Assembly (NCBI RefSeq): GCF_000428845.1
Contig: NZ_AUAS01000002.1
Location: 62,001-126,000 of the forward strand
Direction: 5' to 3'
DNA: 64,000 bases
Source: Dyadobacter alkalitolerans DSM 23607
GTDB taxonomy: Bacteria > Bacteroidota > Bacteroidia > Cytophagales > Spirosomataceae
The notes beneath the pieces are model-generated. The model saw only the letters and a list, made by a program, of their open reading frames with translations. It was not told where the DNA came from and searched no databases. A program made the translations under genes and the position numbers. Shown here one piece after another: positions 19,800-29,683 of the stretch. How positions within the stretch are numbered: the first letter of the stretch is position 1; each line of letters begins with the position of its first letter.

Positions 19800-19837
19800 A
19801 AACGCCGTCTGCACAATTCTGGTGCAGACGGCGTTTT
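19800..19837 (+). terminator. Rho-independent terminator of polA
   Basis: AAACGCCGTCTGCAC (19800-19814) pairs perfectly with GTGCAGACGGCGTTT (19822-19836) around a 7-nt loop and runs into a T-rich tail. It begins 20 bp after the polA stop. Confidence 0.9.
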
Positions 19838-20005
19838 ATGTTTATCAGATAACAATTTGTTTACATATACTTCACAACGTACGGTCCTAATCTCCCGATT
19901 TTTGCACCCGAAATGGAGCACCTGATACCTTACTAGCCTGACGCGTGCATATGGCAGTATATGAGGTGCAGAATTTTAGTTCAACAACCGTTAAAATTCA
20001 TTCTT

Positions 20006-23000
20006 ATGCGAAACAAACTTTTACCACTAATTGAGAGCCGGAAAATTCCGCGGCTATGCCAGCAAGGAGTAGCAATGCTGCTTATGTTCCTGGCCGCTTT
20101 CGCGGCACCGATAGCCAATGCAGCCAAACCCGACCGGACCATCACCGGAAAGATCACAGACGAAAACAGCCTGGGACTGCCGGGCGTCAGCGTCGTGCTC
20201 AAAGGAACGACATCAGGCACAATTTCAGACTCAGAAGGGCGCTATACGGTTACTGTGCCCGACAATGCAGCCACATTGATTTACTCTTATGTGGGCTATT
20301 TGTCGCAGGAAGTTGCCATCGGCAGCGGGTCCGTTATCGACATTCTCATGAAACCGGACGCCAGAAACCTAAACGAAGTGGTGGTCACGGCCCTGGGTAT
20401 CAAGCAGGAAACAAAAAGACTGGGTTATGCCGTCCAGGAAATCAAAGGCGGCGACCTGGATAAGGCGCGCGAGACGAACTTCGTCAGCGGCTTGGCCGGA
20501 AAAGTGGCAGGTGTGCAGGTTATGAGCAGCCCAAGCGGCATCGGCGGATCAGCACGTATAACCATCAGGGGTGACAAATCACTGGACATTAATAAAAATC
20601 AACCCTTGTTCGTGATCGACGGGGTGCCCATTACCAATGCGTTGACAGGCTCCAGCGGCCGCGATTTCCAGGAACTGGATTATGGAAACGGCGCATCGCT
20701 GATCAATCCGGACGACGTGGAATCCATGACTGTGCTGAAAGGTGCTAATGCATCGGCGCTCTACGGATCGCGGGGTGCAAATGGTGTGATAGTGATCACA
20801 ACGAAATCAGGTAAAAACAGCAAAGGGCTGGGCGTTTCGGTAAATGCGGGCGTGACTTTTGAAAACCCGTTGATCCTGCCGAAATTTCAGCGTAAATATG
20901 GCCAGGGAAATAATGGTGAATTTTCATTTGTAGACGGAAGCGGCGGTGGGACCCGTGACGGCGTTGACGAAAGTTGGGGCCCGCAAATGGACGGCAGACT
21001 GATTGCACAAGCCAACTCTCCTACTTCCAATGGTTACCGCGGCGGCGACATTTCACTGGTCGATGATGGCATTTTGGGCTCCCCTGCCGACCTGGCGGCA
21101 CGCGGCACCATTACACCAACGCCTTTCGTCCCGGGAAATAACCTGAAAGACTTTTACGAAACGGGGATTACCAACAACACCAACGTTTCGGTGACCGGCT
21201 CGAACGAAAAAGGCGATTTCCGTCTTTCTTACACGCTTTTGGACCAAAAAGGAATCATTCCCAACACCGACATCAAGCGCAATACATTTGCACTGAACTC
21301 GGGCTATAACCTTTCCCCAAAATTGAGCGTCCGCATATCTGCCAACTACGTGCACAGCGAAAGTGATAACCGTCCTAACCTGACTTACGGAACAGAAAGC
21401 ATCATTTACCTACTGCATTGCTGGATGGGTCAGCACGTGGATTTGAACAGCTTGAAGGATTATTGGATTCCTGGAATGGAGAACAGACAGCAATATAACT
21501 TCAACTATAATTATCACGACAACCCGTATTTCAACCTTTACGAGAACACAAACAGCCAGAATGCCAACCGTATTTTCGGAAATATTTCTCTTAAATATGA
21601 TTTCACAAGCTGGTTGAGCCTGCAATTACGCGGTGGAACGGACTTTAATAACGAGCTCAGAAAACGTCGCAGGGCATTCAGTACGCAGCGTTTCCCTTTC
21701 GGAAGCTATCGTGAAGAGCGCGTTCGGAATGGAGAATCGAATTTTGACTTTTTATTAAGTGCTAATAAGGAGTTCAGCGAGGATTTTACATTCGGTGCAA
21801 ACCTTGGCGCTAACCGCCAGATCAGCAACACGAATAACCTGGAAGTAACTGCTCCCCAGTTGCTTATCCCCGGAATTTTTAGTTTTAACAATACAAGAAT
21901 TCCACTTGTAAGCTCCATTGACGACATTAATAAGGTCATTAACAGCGTTTACGGATCGGTCCAGTTTGGTTATAAAAACTTCCTTTTCCTCGACGTAACA
22001 GCGCGTAACGACTGGTCAACGGCATTGACGCTTCCTATGGCAGCCGATTCACTGGGGCAAACGATCAATTCCTATTTCTATCCATCGGCATCATTGAGCG
22101 CCGTGTTGAGCGATGTGGTTACGATGCCGGAATGGGTTTCGTTTGGTAAGGTCCGCACGAGTTTGGCGCAGGTTGGTAATGATACGGATCCTTATCGCTT
22201 TACTTCCGGTTACAGCCGCGATAATCCATGGGGAGACTATCCGATTTACAACTCCACCAACCGGCTTGTTAACTACAACTTGAAACCGGAGATCAGCACT
22301 TCATTTGAAATCGGAACAGAATGGCGTTTTCTGAGAGGTCGCGCCGGACTTGATTTTACTTTTTATAATATCAATACAAAAAACCAGATCCTTCCATCCG
22401 TTCCGGTTTCCATCACCTCCGGCTTTGGCGACAGGATCGTCAATGCGGGCGAGATCAGGAACTACGGTTATGAAGTAATGCTTACAGGCACTCCTATCCA
22501 GACTTCGGATTTCAAATGGGATATCAATGTAAACTGGTCGGCAAACAGAAGCAAGGTTGTAAAATTTGACGGAGAAGTAACTGATTATCAAATGGCTGAG
22601 CGCCATGGCGTATCCATTCGTGCACAAGTAGGCGAACGCATGGGTGATATGTATGCGATTGGTTTCAAGAAAGTGGAAGACAAGAACAGCCCTTACTTCG
22701 GACAGCAGATCTTTAACGAATCGGGACGTTTCATGGGCACCAGCAATCTGGTAAAAGTAGGAAACTACAACGCCGACTGGATGGCCGGAATCAGGAACAC
22801 ATTTACTTACAAAAACGTCAGCCTGAGTGGATTGCTTGACATCCGTCACGGCGGTCAGATCTTTTCCGAAACATTTGTAGTAGGTCTGGAAGCAGGACAG
22901 CTGGAAGAAACACTTGAAGGACGTGCCGATGGTTACGACATTACCAAGGCTGGCAACGGCGTAATTGGTAAAGGTGTGATCGAAAATGCGGACGGAAGCT

Positions 23001-23335
23001 ATCGCGTGAATGATGTGAAACTCACTGCAAGGGAATATCACCAGTCACGCACGGGTAACCGCGACATTCCGCAAGGCGGGATTTTCAATGCTTCCTATGC
23101 CAAATTGAGAGAGGTTCGTTTGGGGTATGCTATTCCTGCAAAATATCTGTCACGCGCAAAGATCAAGGGACTTAATGTTTCCGTTGTGGGACGGAATCTT
23201 GCAGTTTGGAGCAAAGTACCGCACGTTGATCCGGAAACTTCTTCGCTAAGCGGCGGCACCATTGTTCCTGGTATTGAATCAGTTGGAATGCCTACCACAC
23301 GCAGCTGGGGCTTCAATCTTGGATTTACTTTTTAA
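20006..23335 (+). CDS. SusC/RagA family TonB-linked outer-membrane transporter
   Basis: I place the start at ATG 20006 (MRNKLLPLIESRK), just before the signal sequence; the frame extends 45 bp upstream. The 1109-residue product has a signal peptide ending near residue 39, a carboxypeptidase-regulatory-like domain (about 44-118), a TonB-box-like NEVVVTALGI (123-132), a plug domain with LAGKVAGVQVMSSPSG, GDKSLDINKNQPLFVIDGVP and ESMTVLKGANASALYGSRG, and a large barrel ending in SWGFNLGFTF. It has no STN domain, so it is probably not controlled by a FecR-type partner. With the following SusD it should import an oligosaccharide or glycoconjugate. Confidence 0.95.
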   Translation: MRNKLLPLIESRKIPRLCQQGVAMLLMFLAAFAAPIANAAKPDRTITGKITDENSLGLPGVSVVLKGTTSGTISDSEGRYTVTVPDNAATLIYSYVGYLSQEVAIGSGSVIDILMKPDARNLNEVVVTALGIKQETKRLGYAVQEIKGGDLDKARETNFVSGLAGKVAGVQVMSSPSGIGGSARITIRGDKSLDINKNQPLFVIDGVPITNALTGSSGRDFQELDYGNGASLINPDDVESMTVLKGANASALYGSRGANGVIVITTKSGKNSKGLGVSVNAGVTFENPLILPKFQRKYGQGNNGEFSFVDGSGGGTRDGVDESWGPQMDGRLIAQANSPTSNGYRGGDISLVDDGILGSPADLAARGTITPTPFVPGNNLKDFYETGITNNTNVSVTGSNEKGDFRLSYTLLDQKGIIPNTDIKRNTFALNSGYNLSPKLSVRISANYVHSESDNRPNLTYGTESIIYLLHCWMGQHVDLNSLKDYWIPGMENRQQYNFNYNYHDNPYFNLYENTNSQNANRIFGNISLKYDFTSWLSLQLRGGTDFNNELRKRRRAFSTQRFPFGSYREERVRNGESNFDFLLSANKEFSEDFTFGANLGANRQISNTNNLEVTAPQLLIPGIFSFNNTRIPLVSSIDDINKVINSVYGSVQFGYKNFLFLDVTARNDWSTALTLPMAADSLGQTINSYFYPSASLSAVLSDVVTMPEWVSFGKVRTSLAQVGNDTDPYRFTSGYSRDNPWGDYPIYNSTNRLVNYNLKPEISTSFEIGTEWRFLRGRAGLDFTFYNINTKNQILPSVPVSITSGFGDRIVNAGEIRNYGYEVMLTGTPIQTSDFKWDINVNWSANRSKVVKFDGEVTDYQMAERHGVSIRAQVGERMGDMYAIGFKKVEDKNSPYFGQQIFNESGRFMGTSNLVKVGNYNADWMAGIRNTFTYKNVSLSGLLDIRHGGQIFSETFVVGLEAGQLEETLEGRADGYDITKAGNGVIGKGVIENADGSYRVNDVKLTAREYHQSRTGNRDIPQGGIFNASYAKLREVRLGYAIPAKYLSRAKIKGLNVSVVGRNLAVWSKVPHVDPETSSLSGGTIVPGIESVGMPTTRSWGFNLGFTF

Positions 23336-23356
23336 CTGAGGCAAACATTTAAGGAT

Positions 23357-24832
23357 ATGAAAAAGATAAGACAATATACATTAATGATCCTGGCCGCCGC
23401 CTTCTTTTTGCCGGCTTGTACAGACAATTTTGTTGAGAAAAATACAGATCCCAACGCCATTACGGCCGTTACGCCGGACCTGCTATTGCCGGGCATCATC
23501 CGCACGGCTGTGAACCAGATGGTCGACCAAAGCTGGTCCATAGGCAACATTGTGATCCAGCATACAGCGAAAATCCAGTTCGTATCAGAAGACCGTTACA
23601 CCTGGGGCGACCGCGACGGGCTTTGGGAAAATATGTATAACAACCTGCGGAATGTGCAGCTGCTCATTGAGATCAGTGACCGCAACAAAGCCAATAATTA
23701 CAAAGGAATTTCACTCGTTATGCGCGCCTGGATGTACTCTTTGCTGACAGACGCCTACGGAGATATTCCCTATTCGGAAGCAACAAAGGGTGTTACGGGC
23801 ATTTTACAACCCAAATACGAAACGCAGGAGGCAGTATATAATGGCATCCTGGCCGATCTCAAAACCGCCAATGAAATACTTGGGCCGGGAGAAGTCGTTG
23901 TGGGAGATTTGATCTATAATGGTGATGTAAGCAAATGGAAAAAACTGGCAAACAGCCTGCGCCTGCGTTACCTGATGCGGATCTCGAATGTGAAGGATGT
24001 GAAAGCAGACATGCAAGCGATCATTGACAACCCGACTGCAAGCCCTATTTTCAGCGATGCCAACAAGAACGAAGACAACGGAGTTTTGCGTTATCTTACA
24101 TCCGCTCCTAACCAATTTCCCTTGTATACTGCACGCCAGGGGTCATTCGATGAATTTCGTTTGAGTAAAAATCTGGGCGACAAGCTTACCGCATTGGCCG
24201 ATCCGCGTATCGCCATTTTCGCACAGCCCACCGACGCATCCGTTGCTGCCAACGCGCCCAAATACGTAGGCGTCCCCAATGGCCTGAACGAAGTGGCAGC
24301 CCTGGACTACAACGGCGGCCCCAACAATGTGTCGCGTGCAGGATCATTATTCTACAAAGGTTCGATCACAGAAAGAGGCTTGAATGTGGCTAAGGGCTAC
24401 ATTATGGGCTATCCGGAGTTGCAATTCATTTTGGCTGAGGCTGTGAAGAAAGGTTTGGTAAAATCGCCGAAGACAGCAAAGATGTATTACGAAGAAGGCG
24501 TGAAAGCTGCATTTGGCTATGCAAATGTCACAATGCCAGCTAATTACCTCACAACCCCCGGCTCGGCCTATTCGGAAACCGACGCATTAACATTGATCGG
24601 CACTCAAAAATGGATCGCGCTTTTCTTTACAGGCTTAGAAGCCTGGTTCGATTGGAGAAGGACCGGCATTCCAACAATCACCCCGGGCGTCGACAACGTA
24701 AACAGCGGTAAAGTCCCCGTCCGCTTCGCCTACCCAAGAAGCGAACAAACATTAAACCCCACTAGCCTAGCCGAAGCCGTAGCAAGACAAGGCGCAGATA
24801 ACTACAACACCAAGGTATGGTGGGACAAATGA
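23357..24832 (+). CDS. SusD/RagB family lipoprotein (SusD-like_2 type)
   Basis: The gene follows SusC by 21 bp. The 491-residue product has a lipoprotein signal with Cys21 (AAFFLPAC) and the SusD pattern: NTDPNAITAVTPDLLLPGII, WMYSLLTDAYGDIPYSEA, WKKLANSLRLRYLMRIS, and the C-terminal WIALFFTGLEAWFDWRRTGIP. It should lie on the cell surface as the lid and glycan-binding partner of the upstream SusC. The substrate cannot be told from sequence. A clear terminator follows, so later genes probably have their own promoter. Confidence 0.93.
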   Translation: MKKIRQYTLMILAAAFFLPACTDNFVEKNTDPNAITAVTPDLLLPGIIRTAVNQMVDQSWSIGNIVIQHTAKIQFVSEDRYTWGDRDGLWENMYNNLRNVQLLIEISDRNKANNYKGISLVMRAWMYSLLTDAYGDIPYSEATKGVTGILQPKYETQEAVYNGILADLKTANEILGPGEVVVGDLIYNGDVSKWKKLANSLRLRYLMRISNVKDVKADMQAIIDNPTASPIFSDANKNEDNGVLRYLTSAPNQFPLYTARQGSFDEFRLSKNLGDKLTALADPRIAIFAQPTDASVAANAPKYVGVPNGLNEVAALDYNGGPNNVSRAGSLFYKGSITERGLNVAKGYIMGYPELQFILAEAVKKGLVKSPKTAKMYYEEGVKAAFGYANVTMPANYLTTPGSAYSETDALTLIGTQKWIALFFTGLEAWFDWRRTGIPTITPGVDNVNSGKVPVRFAYPRSEQTLNPTSLAEAVARQGADNYNTKVWWDK

Positions 24833-24862
24833 TCTTACAATCCTTTTTTCACTCCCGTTAAC

Positions 24863-24896
24863 AAAAAAGACCGCCCTGAAAAAGCGGTCTTTTTTT
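24863..24896 (+). terminator. Rho-independent terminator after SusD
   Basis: AAAAAAGACCGC (24863-24874) pairs with GCGGTCTTTTTT (24884-24895) around a 9-nt loop, with the T-run continuing to 24896. Confidence 0.9.
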
Positions 24897-25008
24897 ACTA
24901 TGAAGAAAACCCTATTTATTTAAAAATTAATTACAATTTAACAGGATATATTAGTAGCAAAATGCGAACTTCGCTTTTTAATTGTGAACAATACACTTAA
25001 TATATCCA

Positions 25009-26736
25009 ATGCGTCATTTGATTCAGAAAGTTTCCATGCTTTTTCTGACTTGTCCCATAATGGTTATGGGCCAGACAGCGAAAGGAAATTACTCCCTGCT
25101 TCCCTTAAAAGACCTCAGCTCATTTGAAAGCGCCAGCCCAAACTGGTCCGTGCAAAGCGATGTGGCAATTCACCCGACGGGGAACGCAAAACCCAAAACC
25201 AAATCCGGCGAAGGCGTCCTGGTCGGCAGCCCAGGCAAACCCCTGACAACAAAATTGAAAGCAGGCGATATGCGCCTTTCGACCGAATTCATGGTTTCGC
25301 CAGGCGCAGAAGGTTACATCGTACTCCCAGGCGGACAGAAGGTAAGAATCTCGGATAGCAGCCAGCAGCGTGATGCCAATGCATCCACTTCCGGCTTTAT
25401 AGGCCAGTTTCCAACACAAAACGCTTCAAAAGCGCCCGGGCTCTGGCAAACACTTGAACTCGTTTATGACGCAGCTGTTCCGGGCGTTGCCAATTCGGCG
25501 CGTTTGAATCTGCTTTCGCTGAATGGTGTGACGGTTCTTGAAACAGTTTACCTCCCGAATTCCCAAGCCACAGCCGAAGGCAGGCCGCTTTCATTTGAAG
25601 TAAATAAAGGAACGATTGCTTTCAAAAATCTGGGTTACCAGTTGCTGGCAAGCCGTAAGACATTGACATTGAACAACCTCGCTTACAAAGTTTATTCCGA
25701 CAAATGGGACGCGAAGGAATACAGTAAGCTTTCACATGAAAGCAAATCACCCGCACTAACGCAGGAAGTAACGAACGGAATGCGTGAGTTTCACCTGGTT
25801 TACGAAGGCGATATGGATGTGCAGGAAGCTGGCGAATACATTTTTACAAGCGTTTACTCCGGACCGATGTTCGATTTCGAGGTGGACGGTAAAAGTGTGA
25901 TGAGCCTGGGCGAAAGCACTTCACAGGAAACGCATACAGGTTCTGCTAACCTGACGCAGGGAGCGCATAAGTTTAAAATACATTACTCACGTTTTCCATG
26001 GAGACAACCTGCTTTGGGACTTCGCGTGGAGAAGGCGGGCATTCGTCCTTACGACCTGCATGTGCTTTCATCGCTTCCTGAGCCGGAGCCAAAGCCGTAC
26101 ATCAGCGTAACGCCCGACAAGCAACCTGAAATGGTGCGTTCATTCATCCAGATCGACGGCGAAAAATACAAACGTACACATTGCATCTCAGTAGGAAGTC
26201 CCCAGGGATGGAGCTACACGATCGACTTGAACCGCGGCGCCATGTTGCAGGCTTGGCGTGGGAATTTTGCCAACGTTACCGAAATGTGGTACGAAAGAGG
26301 CGAGCCGCAATTGCTGACTCCTGCTGGACTAGCTGTGCATGTTTCGGGCAGAAGCAGCCTGGCCGTTTTAGCCGATAAAGCAACGACCTGGCCCGATTCT
26401 TCAAACATTAACTTCCTGGGGTATAAAATCAACCCGGAAGGATTTCCGGTGTTCCGCTACGCGATTGGTTCTGCAACGGTAAGTGACCAGATCATTTCCA
26501 GTGAAAAAGGAATGTCCCGGACATTCACGGTTGAAGGCAAGCCAAACGGAGCCATCTATTCACTGCTTGGTTCAGGAAAACAGATCACCGACCTCAAAAA
26601 CGGCCTTTTCCAGATCGATAACCGCTATTATGTTCAGATAAACCAGAAAGCACAGGCTATGGTGAGGCCTGCGGGAGATAATCAGGAGCTGGTGTTGCCA
26701 GTGTCCGATTCGGCAACATATACGATGTTCTGGTAA
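25009..26736 (+). CDS. Secreted protein with DUF1080-like and PA14-like regions
   Basis: The 575-residue product has a signal peptide ending near VMGQ (residue 22). Residues about 28-215 look like a DUF1080/concanavalin-type beta sandwich: KDLSSFESASPNWSVQSDV, GDMRLSTEFMVSPGAEGYIV, GLWQTLELVYD. Residues about 220-345 look PA14-like (EFHLVYEGDMDVQEAGEYIF, GPMFDFEVDGKSV). The last 200 residues form a beta-rich domain seen near sorbosone-dehydrogenase proteins. The next gene is 22 bp away on the same strand, so they are probably one operon. DUF1080 proteins can act on disaccharides (3-keto-glycosides); activity here is not proven. Confidence 0.7.
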   Translation: MRHLIQKVSMLFLTCPIMVMGQTAKGNYSLLPLKDLSSFESASPNWSVQSDVAIHPTGNAKPKTKSGEGVLVGSPGKPLTTKLKAGDMRLSTEFMVSPGAEGYIVLPGGQKVRISDSSQQRDANASTSGFIGQFPTQNASKAPGLWQTLELVYDAAVPGVANSARLNLLSLNGVTVLETVYLPNSQATAEGRPLSFEVNKGTIAFKNLGYQLLASRKTLTLNNLAYKVYSDKWDAKEYSKLSHESKSPALTQEVTNGMREFHLVYEGDMDVQEAGEYIFTSVYSGPMFDFEVDGKSVMSLGESTSQETHTGSANLTQGAHKFKIHYSRFPWRQPALGLRVEKAGIRPYDLHVLSSLPEPEPKPYISVTPDKQPEMVRSFIQIDGEKYKRTHCISVGSPQGWSYTIDLNRGAMLQAWRGNFANVTEMWYERGEPQLLTPAGLAVHVSGRSSLAVLADKATTWPDSSNINFLGYKINPEGFPVFRYAIGSATVSDQIISSEKGMSRTFTVEGKPNGAIYSLLGSGKQITDLKNGLFQIDNRYYVQINQKAQAMVRPAGDNQELVLPVSDSATYTMFW

Positions 26737-26758
26737 CCATATTCTTAGATCTCAATCA

Positions 26759-28759
26759 ATGAAAAATATACTATTAACGACGCTGATTTCACTCGGATGT
26801 GTCTCGGCGTATGCGCAATCCAAGCAGAATAAAGAGGATGATTTTTACCGGATCATTACCATTCCCATTCCCGAGAACATTAAAATGGAAGTCGGCGGCA
26901 TGCAAGTGCTTCCCGACGGCCGCCTTGCCACTTCTACGCGCCGCGGTGAAGTTTGGATGATCGGCAACCCTTATCTGAAAGGCGACGGGCAGCCTTCGTT
27001 CCACCGTTTCGCATCGGGCTTGCACGAGCCGTTGGGGCTTTTATATCGTGGAAAAGACTTCCTGATCTCCCAACGCGGAGAAGTTACGCGTCTGGTGGAT
27101 ACGGACAATGATGGCATCGCCGACGTTTACGATTCCTTTGCAAAATGGCCGTTATCAGGCAATTATCACCAATATTCCTACGGCCCTGTGCCGATGCCTA
27201 ATGGTGAGCTGCTGGTAACATTGAACCTCGACTGGGTAGGACGCGGTGCGAGCCAGTCTAAATGGAGGGGCTGGATGCTAAAATTGAGAGAAGATGGCAA
27301 ATTGACCCCCTATGCAACAGGCCTGCGCTCCCCTTCTGGCTTCGGTTCGTACAAAGGCGATATTTTTTATACCGAAAACCAGGGCGACTGGGTGGGTTCC
27401 GGACGTATGACGCATCTGGAAAAGGGTGATTTTGCAGGAAACCCGGCTGGTTTGCGCTGGAGCAAGGAAGAAGGTTCACCTGTAAAACTGACTCCTTCCG
27501 ACGTTCCTAATACGGGCGAGCCACTTTATGATGTTGCCAAAAAACTGCCTGGCTTGAAGGCGCCGGCCGTTTGGTTCCCGCATACGCTCGTGGGAATCTC
27601 CACTTCGGATTTTAAGGAAGATGTTACCAACGGCGCTTTCGGTCCTTTTGCCGGACAAATGTTCGTGGGGGATCAGGGACACAGCATTATTACGCGTGTG
27701 GATCTTGAAAAAGTAAATGGTGTGTGGCAGGGAACAGTTTTCCCTTTCCGCGAAGGATTTATGTCGGGGATCTTGCGTATGGAATGGGGCCTGGATGGCT
27801 CCATGTTCGTAGGACAAACGAGCCGTGGCTGGTCTGCAACGGGTAAACAGGAATTCGGCATTCAGCGACTGGTATGGACGGGTAAGATGCCGTTTGAAAT
27901 GAAAAATGTGCGTTCTATGCCGGATGGTTTTGAAATTACATTCACAAGCCCGGTCGACAAAAAAGCGGCTGCTGATCAGGATGCTTACAAGCTCAACAGC
28001 TTCACTTACAAATACCACCAAACCTACGGCAGCCCGATCATTAACACGCTGGAAGTGCCTTTGAAGGGAATTGTGGTTTCAGAAGATGGTTTGAGAGTGC
28101 GTCTGGTGCTCGATCCTGCGCTGCTTCGCAAGGGTTACATTCATGAAATCAAGGCTGATGGCGTGAAAGGTGCGGATGGCAATTCATTGCTGCATGCAAC
28201 CGGTTATTATACATTAAATGAAATTGCGTCGGGCAATCCGGTGAATGCATCGGCATTTACAACAACGGTTAAAGCGGCTGCGGTTGACCACAGTGCCCAC
28301 ACAGCTGCCAGTGCATCCGCAGAACCGGCTAATTCGGCACCGTCCGCAAAGCGTGTGGTGGAAATGCCTGCAAGCTGGACCAACGGCCCGGATCAGACGA
28401 TTACGATCGGAACCGTTCCGGGATTGAAATTCGATATTTCTGAAATTCAGGTGAAAGCCGGAAGCCGTGTGAGAATTGTCTTTAACAACAATGACGATAT
28501 GCTGCATAACCTGGTGATTACCAAGCCTGGAACCGCCAATGCGGTTGGTGAAGCGGGACTTAATCTGGGCTTGAAAGGTTCGGAATTGAATTATGTTCCC
28601 AGAACAAGCGACGTCCTGTTCCATAGCAACATTGTGGAACCTGAAAAATCTGAAAGCATCTATTTCGTTGCTCCGAAACAGCCTGGAACTTACCAGTATG
28701 TATGCACATTCCCAGGACATTACACATTAATGCAGGGTAAATTGAAAGTGACCAAGTAA
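26759..28759 (+). CDS. Sorbosone-dehydrogenase-like propeller fused to an azurin-type copper domain
   Basis: The 666-residue exported protein (signal to about residue 20, SAYAQS) has a propeller domain with GGMQVLPDGRLATSTRRGEV, GLHEPLGLLY, a calcium-type DTDNDGIADVYD loop and FYTENQGDWVGSG. After a low-complexity Ala/Ser/Pro linker near residues 505-525 comes a cupredoxin domain. Its copper ligands are His583, Cys649, His654 and Met658, with the Cys-x4-His-x3-Met spacing of azurins. The propeller probably oxidises a sugar or aldehyde and passes electrons to its own copper site. It closes the operon; a terminator follows. Confidence 0.85.
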   Translation: MKNILLTTLISLGCVSAYAQSKQNKEDDFYRIITIPIPENIKMEVGGMQVLPDGRLATSTRRGEVWMIGNPYLKGDGQPSFHRFASGLHEPLGLLYRGKDFLISQRGEVTRLVDTDNDGIADVYDSFAKWPLSGNYHQYSYGPVPMPNGELLVTLNLDWVGRGASQSKWRGWMLKLREDGKLTPYATGLRSPSGFGSYKGDIFYTENQGDWVGSGRMTHLEKGDFAGNPAGLRWSKEEGSPVKLTPSDVPNTGEPLYDVAKKLPGLKAPAVWFPHTLVGISTSDFKEDVTNGAFGPFAGQMFVGDQGHSIITRVDLEKVNGVWQGTVFPFREGFMSGILRMEWGLDGSMFVGQTSRGWSATGKQEFGIQRLVWTGKMPFEMKNVRSMPDGFEITFTSPVDKKAAADQDAYKLNSFTYKYHQTYGSPIINTLEVPLKGIVVSEDGLRVRLVLDPALLRKGYIHEIKADGVKGADGNSLLHATGYYTLNEIASGNPVNASAFTTTVKAAAVDHSAHTAASASAEPANSAPSAKRVVEMPASWTNGPDQTITIGTVPGLKFDISEIQVKAGSRVRIVFNNNDDMLHNLVITKPGTANAVGEAGLNLGLKGSELNYVPRTSDVLFHSNIVEPEKSESIYFVAPKQPGTYQYVCTFPGHYTLMQGKLKVTK

Positions 28760-28775
28760 GATTCAAATCTCTCGT

Positions 28776-28821
28776 AAACGGCTGTGCTGCACATACTCCT
28801 GTTCAGCACAGCCGTTTTTTT
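28776..28821 (+). terminator. Rho-independent terminator of the cupredoxin operon
   Basis: AAACGGCTGTGCTG (28776-28789) pairs perfectly with CAGCACAGCCGTTT (28804-28817), followed by T residues to 28821. Confidence 0.92.
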
Positions 28822-28949
28822 CCAAATTCTTCCTCTCATTTTTATTAAAAATCACATTACCTGAAATATTCCAAGGAGAATAAAACTACGCGCCGCTTTC
28901 AATAGCACAATTCATTGAAATTATAAAACAATGTTAATGGTTTAAAGTT

Positions 28950-29564
28950 TTGAATAACGAAGCAAACATATCAAACCTTTCTGACATTAATATCCAGCTC
29001 TGGCAGCGTTTCAAGGCTGGCGACTCCGTTGCGTTGGGGCAGCTAGCTCAGGTGCATTACCGCTCTCTTTACAATTACTCCACCAAATTTTCATCTGATC
29101 CCGACTTCATTCGCGATTCCATCCAGGAACTCTATCTCGAACTATGGGAACGCCGCGAGCATCTGTCAGAAACCGCATTTGTAAGATCCTATCTGTTGAA
29201 AGCACTGAGACATAAGCTGATCAAAGAAAGCATCCGCCTGAAACGCTTTCAGGAACCGGGTCAGGAATATTTTGATATGGAGCAGGATGATGCGCCTGTC
29301 GAGTCGCAGATCATTGCGGATGAAAGCGCTCACTCCCAGTCCAGTCACCTGCAACGCATCATTACGCTGCTCTCCAAAAGGCAGCAGGAAATCATTTACC
29401 TGCGTTTTTATCAAAACCTTGACAACGAAGACATTGCCCACATTATGGGTTTGGGACGCCAAAGCGTTTCCAATCTTTTGCACCGTACATTGAAAGACAT
29501 CCGGCAGATATGGGCACCGGCGGAATTTGTATGGGCTTTATTTGTTTTCGCATCCCTTCTTTAA
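28950..29564 (+). CDS. ECF RNA polymerase sigma factor (FecI-like), TTG start
   Basis: The 204-residue protein has sigma region 2 (LWQRFKAGDSVALGQLAQ, LYNYSTKFSSDPDFIRDSIQ, ELYLELWERREHL) and region 4 (LSKRQQEIIYLRFYQNLDNE, then IMGLGRQSVSNLLHRTLKDI). The start must be TTG at 28950: an in-frame TAA lies 15 nt upstream and the next in-frame ATG is about 110 residues in, inside the protein. It stands 119 bp before a FecR-type anti-sigma gene and an STN-SusC, the usual cell-surface signalling set, so it should activate that uptake locus. Confidence 0.92.
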   Translation: MNNEANISNLSDINIQLWQRFKAGDSVALGQLAQVHYRSLYNYSTKFSSDPDFIRDSIQELYLELWERREHLSETAFVRSYLLKALRHKLIKESIRLKRFQEPGQEYFDMEQDDAPVESQIIADESAHSQSSHLQRIITLLSKRQQEIIYLRFYQNLDNEDIAHIMGLGRQSVSNLLHRTLKDIRQIWAPAEFVWALFVFASLL

Positions 29565-29683
29565 ACTGCCCATTCGGCCGTCTGCCAGCGATTTTATCAT
29601 TATTTCAAAAAAATATTTTCATTTTTATGGTTATATCAATCCAAAAAACGGACATACATACTTAAAGACCTCACGCTTTATTT

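Noticed and set aside
28245..28427. Short plus-strand frame rich in Arg and His
   Set aside because: It lies in the low-complexity linker of the cupredoxin fusion gene and is a shadow in another frame.
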